Assembly (NCBI GenBank): GCA_023362775.1
Contig: JALMGJ010000002.1
Span: 32,021,414-32,085,413, forward strand
Source: Charina bottae
Lineage: Eukaryota > Chordata > Lepidosauria > Squamata > Charinaidae
Direction of reading: 5' to 3'
Length of the DNA: 64,000 bases
Below are positions 1 to 10,659 of this stretch, one piece after another. Numbering within the stretch: the stretch's first letter is position 1; each line of letters starts with the position of its first letter. A program made the position numbers and the translations under genes. Under the pieces are notes generated by a model, which did no database searches, was not told the DNA's origin, and saw only the letters and a list, made by a program, of their open reading frames with translations.

Positions 1-3000
1 CAGTGATCCCTGGTGACTTCTTACTATTCGGTCAAGGACGCGCGGCCCCTTGGTGGCCCTCTGGTGTAGCGGAGGAAACGGCGGAGTGGCGGAGTGTAAT
101 CAGAAGCCTGTGGGCCTTGTGGACAAGTACTCCACTATATTTTTGGGAACTTGGGGCCAAAACGGACTTTGACAAACCCCCGCAACTATTAATGGACCTG
201 GCGAGCCCCAGAGATTTAATATACACTGGAGGCTTGCGAGACCTTGGCACTACAACAAGACGGGAGAGCAGAGCAGCGGAGCGTGCTAGGTCTTGGGGCA
301 CACCGATTTGGACGATCTTTTGGTGGGCCTGGTGGTCTTTAACTGTGGGGGCGGGGGTCTAAGGGGGGACGACGGGTTCAGGAATGGGGGACCAGCCATA
401 ATATCCCCCGGAAATCAACAACGGTGGAAGGTTTTTATTGGACTTTTAACTTTAGTTTAACAACTAAGAGGAAGCCCCCATCTGTACCCACATTTATTTA
501 TAGGCGGCAGAGATTTTTTAGGGTCCCTGTAGTGTGAATGTGCCCCCCCCTGGATGTGAGAGAGTCAGGGGGGAGTCCAAGATTGTGTGATAGTATGTAT
601 GAGTGCCCACACCTGAGTGAGAGGCAGGTGGTGGGCAGGAGTGGATGATATCTCTCTGCGACCAGTGAGAGTGGTTGTGGGGGGACATTGTAGGTGTGGT
701 TGTGGTGGTTAGGCCCTTTCAGTGCCGAGAGCTTAGGCTGGTGCGCTGGGGGGGCCTACCATCACTAGAAGTTGACTGAATTTGAGAGATGTGTGCGTGT
801 GGGAGGGGACCCGTGTTTCAACCTAGGGTCTTTGAAGGTCTGGGAGTGGAGGCATCTGGACCTGGAAGCTCTGGGGGTTATGGAGTGGGCTGCCCTATCG
901 AAGTGGTGACGGGCCGGGGATGTTATGACGGGAACTGGAGGGCGGGCCATCGTTGGGGAAGACGCCCCCGGTGTTTATTACCGGTGGCGTGTTCCGGCCC
1001 TCCACGTTCATACCCAGGTCCTGGTCAGCAGATCCTTCAGGGCCCCGGTTTCCGGCTGCTGCTGCTTAATGCCAGGTCTGTTAACAACAAGGGCCCCCTC
1101 ATATGTGATTTGATCACGGAAGAGGGGGCAGACCTGGCATGTATCACCGAGACCTGGCTGAGCTCGGAGGGGGGGGTAGCCCTCTCTGAAATATGCCCAG
1201 CCGGGTTTCAAGTGTGGCACCAGCCGAGACTCAGGGGCAGGGGAGGAGGGGTGGCGGTTGTAATTCGAGAGTCTCTAGTGGCCTTCAGGGGCACTGCTCC
1301 GCAAGTAGCCGGTTGTGAGACCCTGTTTTCAAGTTGGGTTCTCGAGAACAGTTGGGAGTGTTGCTGCTGTACCAGCCTCCCTGCTGCGTAGCAACATCCC
1401 TGCCTGAGCTGCTGGAGGCCGTCTCGGGGCTGGCGGTGGAATTCCCTAGGCTTATGGTTCTGGGGGATTTCAATCTGCCGTCCCTGGGACGTGCCTCGGA
1501 GGCAGCTCGGGAGTTCATGACTACCATGGCAGCCATGGGCCTGTTCCAGATTATTCGAGACCCAACTCGAGACAGTGGACTCACCCCGGACTTAGTTTTC
1601 TTGTCGGAGCAGTGGCAGTATGCTCTGAGGGGAGAGTTACATCTTTCCCCTTTGTCATGGTCAGATCATGCCCTGGTGACCTTGAGATTCTCTTATGCCG
1701 CCCCACTCTGCAGGGAGGCAGGACCCAATCGATTGGTCCGCCCCCGGCGACTAATGGACCCAATAGGGTTTCAGAGGGAGCTGGGGGCTGTACCTCAGGA
1801 TCTACTGCACGCTCCAGCGGAGGTCCTGGCCGCAACCTGGAATAGGGAGGCGGCCGGGGCCTTGGACAGGATCGCGCCTATGCGGCCTCTCTTGCCACAC
1901 TTGACCCGATACTCCCCTTGGTATACGGAGGAGTTGAGGGTCTTGAAGAGGGTTAAGAGACGCCTAGAGCGCCGCTGGAGAAAGACAAGGTCTGAATCTG
2001 ACCGAACACAAGCTAGAGTCGCTGTTAAGACCTACCTTGTGGCGGTAAGAGCGGCGAAACGTCAATATTTCTCCGCTCTTATTGCGTCCGCAGAATGCCG
2101 CCCGACGACCCTGTTTAAGATAACAAGATCTCTGTTGGGTAAGGTGGAGTCTGTGACCCACCCATAGGGCCGTGCGGAAGAATTTTCTGAGCATCTGCAG
2201 GATAAAGTCGCTCAGATTCGGTCTAAGTTGGACTCTAAGCGTGTAGCACAGTCTGGGGAGATGCCGAGGGAACGTCTTTGCCCGGTTATCTGGGAACAGT
2301 TCGATCCTGTTGGACCTAAGGAAGTGGACAGGATCCTTCGGGTTGTAAGGGCCACCACATGTCATCTGGACCCATGCCCTTCCTGGCTGGTACAGGCAGC
2401 CCGGGAGGTGACATGTGGTTGGGCCCAGGTGATGGTTAATGCATCTCTGGGGGAGGGGGTGTTCCCAGCTGCTTTTAAAGGGGCTTTGGTGCACCCCCTC
2501 CTCAAGAAACCATCACTGGACCCTACTATATTGGACAATTTTCGTCCTGTCTCCCACCTCCCCTTTTTAGGGAAGGTGGTTGAGAAAGCGGTGGCGTTGC
2601 AACTCCAGAGGATCCTGGATGATACGGATTATCTGGACCCCTTCCAGTCGGGTTTCAGGCCGGGATATGGGGTGGAAACTGCATTGGTCGCGCTTACAGA
2701 TGATCTCTGGCGGGAGCGGGATGGAGGGAGTGCATCCATCCTAGCTCTTCTTGACCTCTCAGCGGCATTCGATACCATCGACCATGGTATCCTTTTGGGA
2801 CGGCTCAGGGAGTTGGGGGTGGGAGGCGTAGTTCTGCGTTGGTTCACCTCCTTCCTCCAGGGCCGTTCCCAATCGGTGGTAATAGGAGAGGAAAGGTCCG
2901 ACCCTCGCCCCCTCGTCTGTGGGGTACCGCAGGGTTCGGTTCTTTCCCCTCTCCTATTTAACATCTACATGAAACCGCTGGGTGAGATCATCCGTCACCA

Positions 3001-4100
3001 TGGGATGAGATACCATCAATATGCAGACGATACTCAATTATATATTTCCATCCCTGGTGAGATAAGTGATGCAGTGGCTACCCTTTCTCAGTGCCTGGAG
3101 GCTGTGGGGGTCTGGATGGGGAACAACAGGCTTCGACTGAACCCTGGTAAGACGGAGTGGCTGTGGATTGATGGCTCCCGTGGATCCAGGAAGTTGTCAT
3201 CTCTAGTTCTGGATGGGGTTGCACTACCCCATTCAGACCAAGTGCGTAATTTGGGGGTTCTTCTGGACTCACAGCTCCTGCTTGAAGAGCAGGTGGTAGC
3301 CGTGGCCAGGAGGGCTTTTGCACAACTTCGTGTTGTGCGTCAGTTACGCCCTTTCCTGGATCAGGAAGCCCTCCGTACAGTCACTCATGCCCTGGTCATC
3401 TCCCATATAGACTATTGCAATGCGCTCTACATGGGGCTACCCTTGAGGAGTATCCGGAAGCTTCAATTGGTCCAGAATGCGGCTGCTCACGCAGTTATTG
3501 GTGCGCCTAGATCAGCGCATGTGACACCTCTGTTGCGACAGCTGCACTGGGTGCCTGTGTGCTTCCGGGTCCAATTCAAGGTGTTGGTTATCACCTTTAA
3601 AGCCCTACATGGCATGGGGCCAGGTTACCTGAGGGACCGTCTCATCCCCATAACGTCGAACCGTCCCACTCGGTCATTCAGAGAGGGCATGCTACGGATC
3701 CCGTCCGTAAAGGAATGTCACCTGACGGGGTCTAGGAGGCGTGCCTTCTCGATAACGGCGCCCACCCTTTGGAATATGCTACCCCCGGAGGTGAGGCAGG
3801 CCTCATCGCTCCCAGCCTTCAGAAAGAACTTAAAGACCTGGTTCTGCCGCCTTGCGTGGGGGGAGGGGGGGAACAGTTCCTCTTGGGGATGGCTGGTGCC
3901 ATAGGGCCCTTTTAAACATCCAAACATCATACCACCGCATCTTGGATTTTTATATTTAATTTTAATATATTAGAGTGTTTTATTGGGTTGTTTTAATTGT
4001 CGGATTTTAATTTTTGTGTTTTGTAAACCGCCCAGAGTTCCCTTGCGGGGAGATGGAGCGGTATATAAATTGAAACATAAATAAATAAATAAATAAATAA
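1..4100 (+). mobile_element. L2-type LINE, nearly full length (L2-1)
   Basis: This is a non-LTR retrotransposon. A GC-rich 5' region (1-788) precedes the ORF2 remnant, and a 3' UTR with the L2-style end (cccagag...gagcggtatataaat followed by an ATAA repeat) closes at about 4100. The 5' region shares blocks with the one before L2-2, for example ggcggcagaga and a C-run after gtgtgaatgtg, so the element probably continues left of the window. Such elements copy themselves by target-primed reverse transcription in the nucleus. The L2-clade assignment rests on the 3' end and the RT sequence; CR1 is the nearest alternative. Confidence 0.85.
789..3904 (+). pseudogene. L2-1 ORF2 (endonuclease + reverse transcriptase), broken
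   Basis: The ORF encodes an N-terminal APE-type endonuclease and a C-terminal reverse transcriptase. Endonuclease motifs are [24 protein letters not shown] and [10 protein letters not shown] motifs are [44 protein letters not shown] and the catalytic YADDTQLY. Two lesions are visible by comparison with L2-2: a one-base loss in a T run near 1326 shifts the frame, and a CAG-to-TAG change gives a stop at 2165-2167. After that stop the frame stays open to 3904 with an intact RT core. The element is therefore dead in cis but only mildly decayed. It is repetitive DNA and not a host gene. Confidence 0.85.
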
Positions 4101-4239
4101 ACTTATCTCTTGGTTTTTCCATAACTCTGATCACAAATTTTATAAAAATACAGAAGTACATGATTGTGATCTCGGTGCTTGGCAACTGGTTTTCACTTAT
4201 GACAGTTGTGCCGTCCTTTGGTCATGTGATCACTCACAC
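4101..4239. repeat. Left remnant of composite repeat, copy 1
   Basis: About 90 bp from roughly 4150 (gtgcttggcaactgg, then ggtcatgtgatcactc) matches the start of the repeat at 47384-48113. It is cut on its right by the antisense L2-3 and resumes at about 5422. The expected left terminal sequence is missing, replaced by AT-rich DNA after the L2-1 tail. Confidence 0.5.
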
Positions 4240-5421
4240 TATTTTTATTTATTTATTTTATTTATTGTTTAATTTATGTGACCGCCCATCTCCCCCCTTG
4301 GGGAACTCTGGGTGGTTCACAATAAATAAGTTAAAATAGAATCTAAAATATATATAAAATCACAATTATACAATACAATAAATAATTATGAAATCCAGAT
4401 GGGCAAAGGCATTAATTAAAAGAAGGACATTATAAAATTAGGGGATTAGCCACCCCCATGAGGAACTACCCCTTCCTCCTTCCCATGCCAGGCAGCAGAA
4501 CCAGGTCCTCAGCTCTTTCCTAAAGGTTGGGAGGGAGGAAATCTGTCTCAACTCTGGGGGCAAGATGTTCTATAGAGTGGGCACTGCCACAGAGAAGGCC
4601 CACCTCCTAGACCCCATCAGATGGCATTCTCTAATTGATGGGGTTTGTAGCAGGCCCTCTCTGAATGACCAGGTGGGGCGGGTCGATAACATGGGGATAA
4701 TACGGTCCCTCAGGTATTCTGGCCCCATGCCATGTAGGGCTTTAAAGGTAATAACCAACACCTTGAATTGTACCCGGAAGCAAACCGGCACCCAATGCAG
4801 CTCGCGGAGCAACGGTGTTACATGTGCAGATCTTGGTGCACCCAAAACTGCCCACGCGGCCGCATTCTGCACCAGCTGAATCTTCCGGATAGTCTTCAAG
4901 CGTAGTCCCATGTAGAGCGCATTGCAATAATCTACATGGGAGATGACGAAAGCATGAGTGACTGTACGGAGGGCGTCTCGATCCAGGAATGGGCATAACT
5001 CGCGCACTAACCAAAGTGCAAAAGCCCTCCTAGCCAAGACTGCTACCTGCTCTTCGAGCAGGAGTCGTGAGTCTAGAAGGACCCCCAGATTACACACCGG
5101 TTCCGAATGGGGCAGTGCTACCCCATCGAGAACCAAAGATGATAATTTCCCGGAAAACACTAAGCCATCAATCCACAGCCACTTGGTCTTACCAGGGTTC
5201 AATTGAAGCCTGTTGTTCCCCATCCAGGCCCTCACAGCCCCCAGGCACTGGGACAGGGTGGACACTGCGTCACTTACTTCACCAGGGATGGAGATATACA
5301 ATTGAGTATCATCCGCATACTGATGATACCTCATCCCATGGTGTCGGATGACCTCACCCAGCGGTTTCATGTAGATGTTAAATAGGAGAGGAGAGAGAAC
5401 CGAACCCTGCGGCACCCCACA
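4240..5421 (-). mobile_element. L2-type LINE, 5'-truncated, antisense (L2-3)
   Basis: Reading on the minus strand, the segment starts inside the RT domain (CGVPQGSVLSPLLFN, then [11 protein letters not shown]) and runs through the RT C-terminus to a 3' UTR ending in an ATAA-rich tail at about 4240. The RT frame is open for over 300 codons, so this copy is fairly young. It is a dead-on-arrival 5' truncation inserted into the composite repeat: the right flank (from about 5422, gatttttctcctggg) continues the sequence interrupted at about 4239. Confidence 0.85.
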
Positions 5422-6269
5422 TAGGATTTTTCTCCTGGGATTGCAGCAGCAGCACTCCCTATCCAGCCCACATGCACTTGTGCAGCACCACAATACCCCT
5501 TCCTTAGCCACATTCACTTGTGCAGTGCAGCAGCACCACCACATGCATTCACGTGGCACCGCAGCACTCCCTCACCAACCTGCACATACTCACCGCAGCA
5601 CCTCCCTACCCCACCTCACTCCATTGTACTCACCTAACTTCCTTCCTGCTTGCAAGCTGTGTCCTGGGCTCACATGTCACTGTTTCTAACCTTCCCTGCC
5701 AGCTTCCCACAAACAAAGTCAATGGAAAGCCAGCAATGAAAGTTGCAAATCGCTCCCACCACTTTTTCTCCCAAGGACTTACGATATGGAATATGAGATC
5801 CCAGGGTTCTAGTAGTCCATAGTGTGTGCTTGGGCTGCAAGACTCCCTCTGCTCCCCAGCTGCAGTTGTGCCTCGCTCTAGCATCCTCTTCACATCCTGC
5901 ATGCAATTGTGCCTAAGAGTAGCACCCCCTGCCCAGCCTGCACACGTTCACTGCTGCAACCCTTTTGCCCCACGTCACTCCATAGTACTCATCCACCCGC
6001 TTGCCTGCTGGTGAGCTGCATGGGACTTCTGACTTCCTCCTGGCTTCCCCATTTACTTTTTTTCTGGGAAGGTAGCAGGAAGTCCCAAATAACATTCATG
6101 GGAGGTGCTCGCTTAATGACCCTCAATCCTCACTTAACGATGGCAACAAGGACTGCTAGGATTGACGTCACTAAGTGATGCGGTCACATGATGTTGCACT
6201 TTATGACTATGTCACTTACAAATGGAATTTCTGGTCCCAATTACTGTCTTTAAGCGAGGACTACCTGTA
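5422..6269. repeat. Composite TIR-type repeat, copy 1 (right part)
   Basis: This matches 47560-48113 (copy 2) closely. It ends in gaggactacctgta, the inverted partner of the left end tacaggtcgtcctc seen in copy 2, so the core looks like a non-autonomous DNA transposon. Copy 1 has an extra internal block (about 5890-6170) that resembles the block before it (cctgcaca...ccccac...tcactcca), suggesting an internal tandem duplication. No coding potential is convincing. Confidence 0.6.
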
Positions 6270-6845
6270 ATGAAACTGAAGAAATAATCTTCGGAAATAA
6301 TCTTCTTTGAAATATTTACATTAAAATCACATGGCTAATGTATATATGTTTTCTGAAACCAGTGCAGATAAACTGTCACTTGGAAACTTTTGTGATCCAG
6401 GTTTAGATGAGATGAACATCTGTTGCTCGTGACAATGAGTGTTTTGGTGAGTGTCTCATTGTGAATAGAGCTTTCTATCTTCTCAATTGATGTCCGTATT
6501 TTTGATGGCCCTTGCTTTTCCTTTGAATTTTATTCTTGAAAATTTTTCCAGCACTTGGTGTTGGGTTGTGGGCACCACCAAACAGCAATTGAAGACAGAG
6601 CGGCATAGACACTCTGAAGGAGCGTTGGGACTGAGTAGCAGAGGAAGTTGATCGTTTGATATGGTTGAGGAGCAGCTTAGCTCTGGGTGCTGCTACAAAC
6701 CTCGTCACATGGAACAGAGGCCAACTAGTAGGTGGGGATATTATAAATCCCCCTCACCCTTCCTGGATGTGGATGAGACCTCTTTAGGACTTCTTCCTCT
6801 TCCTAAATTAACATGAGATTCTTCAGGTGATGATATAATTTGTAG
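6270..6845. repeat. Block shared with 48114-48690
   Basis: These roughly 570 bp beyond the terminal repeat are also found after copy 2 at 48114-48690, with modest divergence. Both stretches run from atgaaactgaagaa to gtgatgatataattt. Homology therefore continues outside the transposon-like core, so the pair is either a larger unrecognised element or a duplicated genomic segment. I see no ORF I would call real. Confidence 0.6.
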
Positions 6846-7540
6846 TTGAATCTGATGCCATTAGTGGACTGCTAGGACCACTGAATGGGGCAGAGCTTAA
6901 TGCAACAAAACAATAAGCATACACAGAAAGTGTTTTTATCAAAATAGCATTAATGAGCACACTAGAGAAATATAGGTTATTGATCTTAAGCACTTAGCAC
7001 ACCCAAGCATAAAGAATTACACAGTTAGAGAATGTAGGTTCAAAATAAGTACAAAAGAGTTTTTACCTTTATTTGGTCTAGTTCAGTTAAATCCATTCTG
7101 TTAGGAATGATTCCTGTTCTTTGTTTCCCTAAAACTGTATTTACCTTTAGCCCTCATTGCTGCTAAAGGCTGTGTGTTGAAAGGGGAAAACCCCCTGATT
7201 CTAGGACTCATGGCCTCAAGATGGAGAGGAGCAGCCACATGCTTTCTTCTCCGATGGTGGAAGGAGGGAGAGAGAGAGAGAAAAAAGAGAGTGGGAGGAC
7301 ACAACAAACAGTTTCCTCCGGAAGCATATAGAGAGTCATCCTAGAACCAATTTCCCATATGCTAATGAGGCATTCTTGAGATTTACAATGCAGCATATGA
7401 TATGATTAAGAAAAAAAATTAATCTGAGACCAAGCATCTTTTTTTAAAAAAACTTGTATTGAGTAATATTGCTCAAAAATACAAACAAAACATAACAATA
7501 AGCAAAAGAGAAGAGCAAAGAGAAGAAGAAACAAAGACTG
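6846..7540. other. No recognised feature
   Basis: AT-rich sequence with a short purine (GA) tract near 7265-7295. From about 7440 there is a T-run then A-rich DNA that may be a decayed LINE tail. No gene or confident repeat family is visible. Confidence 0.4.
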
Positions 7541-7865
7541 ATGTAGCAACAGACTGTGTGTCTGGGACAAGTGAAAAACTTAGCTTATGTGTAGACAGCT
7601 AGGCACCACATCTTGTGACTGTTGTAAACTCCTTACTACAAGCCCACACCTTTTTTCCTGTGAATGATCCTTTTAAAATACAAGCCTCAGCATACATGAA
7701 ATTCTCCATAATTAAAATAAACTCAACAGACATGCTGATTTGTTGGGACCTCCAACACCCCTTCTACAATCAATGTCATGCATCTTCCCTATACAAGATT
7801 TAACTTACTTCGTAGGCCTTGATAGACACCCCTTGCAAGTGGCTTTGTCAGGATGTCAGGTATCA
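7541..7865 (-). mobile_element. Divergent Ty1/copia remnant: RNase H end, PPT and part of an LTR
   Basis: On the minus strand, 7865 to about 7795 reads DILTKPLARG then LRSKLNL, the usual C-terminus of a copia polyprotein. A purine tract (7767-7758) and an LTR start, TGTTGGAGG, at 7757 follow. The far end of the LTR is not resolved. The sequence differs from the two copia copies at 15-26 kb, which have DVMTKPL, so it is a separate family. Only the 3' end of the element remains. Confidence 0.55.
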
Positions 7866-8084
7866 TACTCTCTGAGGGACAATACTCCAAATGTGATCTC
7901 CAACTTTCAGGAGGTTCAAGATGGCTGCCTAACAGGAGAGGACGTTTCTTTGTGAGCTCTTGATTTATGTTCCTGCCTCCGGTTTAAAGCTGGTCAAGAC
8001 CTCAGAGAAAAGACAGAACTTAGACAGCGAGAAGGAAGGAGAAAGACAAGAGAAAAGAGTTCCTGTCAGGAATCCACTGCCAAG

Positions 8085-8450
8085 CCATGTATGGATTTAA
8101 AGGTCCAAGTCAACAGTTTGACTTGCATTCAGAAGCTAATTGGGAGCCAATGCAGGGCCCCTTTGACCCACCAACATCTGGGTGATCGTGATCTAGTCCA
8201 ACTGAAGCCTCTGAATGGTCTTCTTGGAAACACCCATGTACAACACATTGAAGTACTCCAGGCAAGTGTGATAAGGGAATATGTTACTGTTGCAAGTTCC
8301 TCTCACTCCATTTAAGGCTGCATCCAAACTGCTAGCCAGACCTGGTCAAAGGTAGAAGGAAAGAGAAGAAGAGGATGACCAGCAGCAAGGAGGATGTCTC
8401 AATTAGAGTGGCAATGTGGGTGTCATTGAGATACATGTAGGGCCAGGTTG
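8085..8450 (-). mobile_element. Old decayed L2-like LINE 3' fragment
   Basis: The segment atttaaaggtccaagtcaac...gggagccaatgcaggg aligns by eye with the antisense L2 copies at 4740-4800 and 40010-40080, which encode the RT C-terminal region. It is far more diverged and shows no open frame. Confidence 0.5.
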
Positions 8451-8985
8451 CAGACAGGCTATCTGGGATAAGGTCTAGTTATCATGTCATAAAAAGTTGA
8501 TAACCGCATCACAGCCTAGATCAATCAATCCATACGACCTCTCTCTCTATAGGCCCACAGAGGGCATTATAAATTTTGAGTTCTAATGTTTTTGTTCTAC
8601 CTTCTGAAAATTAAGACCAAGGACAAATTATCAATGACTAGGCCTCATTAATTGCCCATTCTTTCTTCTTCTTTTGTATCCAGATCAAACATTAAGCTGC
8701 CAGTATGACACCACCTTCTTAGCTTTATCATTGGCCAGAAACAAATCATTTTCAGTGCATGCTATTGGTAATAATTGGCAGGTCAGCAGGTGGGCCAAAT
8801 TCTGTATCTCTCCACACTCACACTGCGTATTATTATCCGTCAACAATCCCCATCACCACCTGTATGTATGTAACTTTCTAAAAGTTTTCTCTTTTGTGTT
8901 TTTACACTTTTAATCTTTTTTTTGTTTGTAGTGTTTTTGTTTTTTGTAGTTTTTTATCCTTGTTGTAAAAAATAATAAAAACTTT
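8451..8985. other. No recognised feature
   Basis: AT-rich sequence ending in T-rich and A-rich runs (about 8910-8998) that resemble a LINE tail in either orientation. No gene seen. Confidence 0.35.
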
Positions 8986-8989
8986 GGGG

Positions 8990-10200
8990 GGAAAAAAACA
9001 ATCCCCATTTGAGCATATTAATTCTGCACTTAGGCACTCCAACCCTCAACCTATTCAAAGTCCTCCAAATGACATAAGGGAGATTGGATCCCTCAGCCAT
9101 ATTTTCCTCTGCAACTATTCCTTGGTCAGTGATTTCTCTCCTCCATCTGCCAAGTTGGTTTTCTTCTTGTGTACCCTCAAGAGTGTTTGTTCTTACCATA
9201 AAACTCTTCCTAGATTTCAATCGATGGGTTTGAGGCTCATACCCATACAGAGGGTGCCGGGAATCATTCTCTTGTTCTACTTCTCTTCTGATCTTAGGTG
9301 GTGCAATACCGACAAGTGGGTACATTTTCTCAATTGGTGTAGGTTTAAGACAGAGCTTTCCAAACTTTTCAAGTTGGTGACACACTTTTTACACATGCAT
9401 CATTTCGCGACACACTCTTACAGCAGGGCATCATTTCGCGACACACTCTTACAGCAGGGCACAAGGCAGGCACTAGGACCTGTGCGGAGAAGATGGAGGG
9501 AGGCAGGATTCAGCGGTGAGCTGGGGCGGCAAGGCAGTCTTGGAGGTGGCTGTCAGCAGAGAAGGCGCAGGACAACCCATTCCTCTGCCAGCCGTCTTTT
9601 TATCCTTTTTTCTTCCCACTGTTTTTGGGCTGATTTCCGCTGGGAACTCTTTTCCGCCCTTCTTTCTCTGGCGCTGGCCCCTTCTTCTTCAATTGTCACA
9701 CACAAACTGTCTCCTGCACGACACACCTAAACACTCCAGGTGACACTCTAGTGTGTCCCGACACACACTTTGGAAAGCTGTGGTTTAAGACATCCTGTCA
9801 CTATTCGTACTGCTTCATTTACCGAGATATCAACTTGTTTCGCATGTGCAGATGCATTCCATACTGGAGCGGCATACTCTGCTGCAGCGATACTCAAGGC
9901 CAAAACTGATGTTCATAATGTGGATGGCCGGGCTTCCCATATATAATTTGTCAGTTTTCTAATAATATTATTCCTCGCACTAACCTTGGCCTTAATATTC
10001 AGGCAGTGTTTTTTAAAGGAAAGTGTTTGATCAAGTGTCACACTAACATACTTTGGTGTAGGGCAATTCTGTTATCAGTTCCCTTGCCATATAACATTCA
10101 GTTTAGCCCTGGCATCTTGATTTTGAAGATGGAAAGTGCACACTTGAGTCTTACTTAGATTAGGCCTCAGATGATTAATAATATAATATTGTCCTAAACA
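8990..10200 (-). mobile_element. I/Vingi-like non-LTR retrotransposon RT fragment, antisense
   Basis: Read on the minus strand from about 10190 to 9000, the translation contains LSKTQVCTFHL, PKYVSVTLDQTLSFKKHC, AEYAAPVWN, AVRIVTGCL, GIAPPKIRREVEQ and RLKSRKSF. This order is typical of the RT C-terminal thumb of I/jockey-group LINEs (I, Nimb, Ingi, Vingi). It differs from the L2, BovB, L1 and CR1 elements in this window. The Vingi suggestion rests on recall that Vingi occurs in lizards. The copy has in-frame stops and is split by a hAT MITE at 9351-9782. Confidence 0.55.
9343..9790. mobile_element. hAT-type MITE with 8-bp target site duplication
   Basis: The element body is 9351-9782 (432 bp). 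Imperfect terminal inverted repeats are visible: cagagctttccaaac at the left, ctttggaaagctgtg at the right. It is flanked on both sides by an exact 8-bp duplication, gtttaaga (9343-9350 and 9783-9790), the hAT superfamily signature. No transposase is encoded. A 31-bp unit (gcatcatttcgcgacacact and on) is tandemly repeated at 9398-9459. Confidence 0.85.
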
Positions 10201-10204
10201 CCAC

Positions 10205-10582
10205 ATACCTGTATATTTCAAACCCACCAACACACTGAGACAGAGGCTTGTACACCCCAAAGATCAAACTCCAAAACACAAGAATAGCAATATAGTGTAT
10301 GCAATCCAGTGCAGTGAGGAGTGCTCTGAACTCTACATTGGAGAAACCAAACAACCTTTGTACAGGAGGATGGCCCAACACAGGAGAAGTAACACCACAG
10401 GACCAGACTCAGCAGTTTATCTTCATCTAAAGGAAAAAGGACACTCATTTGAGGACATCAGTGTTCACATTTTAGACAGAGAAGATAGGTGGTTTCAAAG
10501 AGGGGTCAAGGAATCCATTTATGCCAACTTGGTTGACATGATTCAAGCTACAGTTTGTCAAGGAATGTTATTCTTGCACTGA
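10205..10582 (+). mobile_element. Penelope-like element, GIY-YIG endonuclease fragment
   Basis: An open stretch encodes the C-terminal endonuclease of a Penelope-like element: KPTNTLRQRLVHPKDQ, then VYAIQCSEECSELYIGET, QPLYRRMAQHRR, and AVYLHLKEKGHSF. The VYAI...LYIGET pair matches the GIY-YIG core, and the Arg of YRRMAQHR fits the conserved catalytic Arg. The RT domain is absent upstream. The reading continues into gttgacatgattcaagctac (from 10532), which also occurs in the Penelope-type terminal repeat near 63257, so the fragment probably ends in its own terminal repeat. Confidence 0.7.
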
Positions 10583-10659
10583 TAATGTATGATGGCGGCC
10601 GCAAGTTAACGCGGCCGATAATAGAACCCTTGTAAACCCACTGAAAATCCCTAAATTTC

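Noticed and set aside
3..362. 119-codon open frame at the window start
   Set aside because: It lies in the GC-rich 5' region of L2-1, has no recognisable domain, and the antisense frame is open as well. I read it as chance in CpG-rich DNA, though an L2 ORF1 remnant cannot be excluded.
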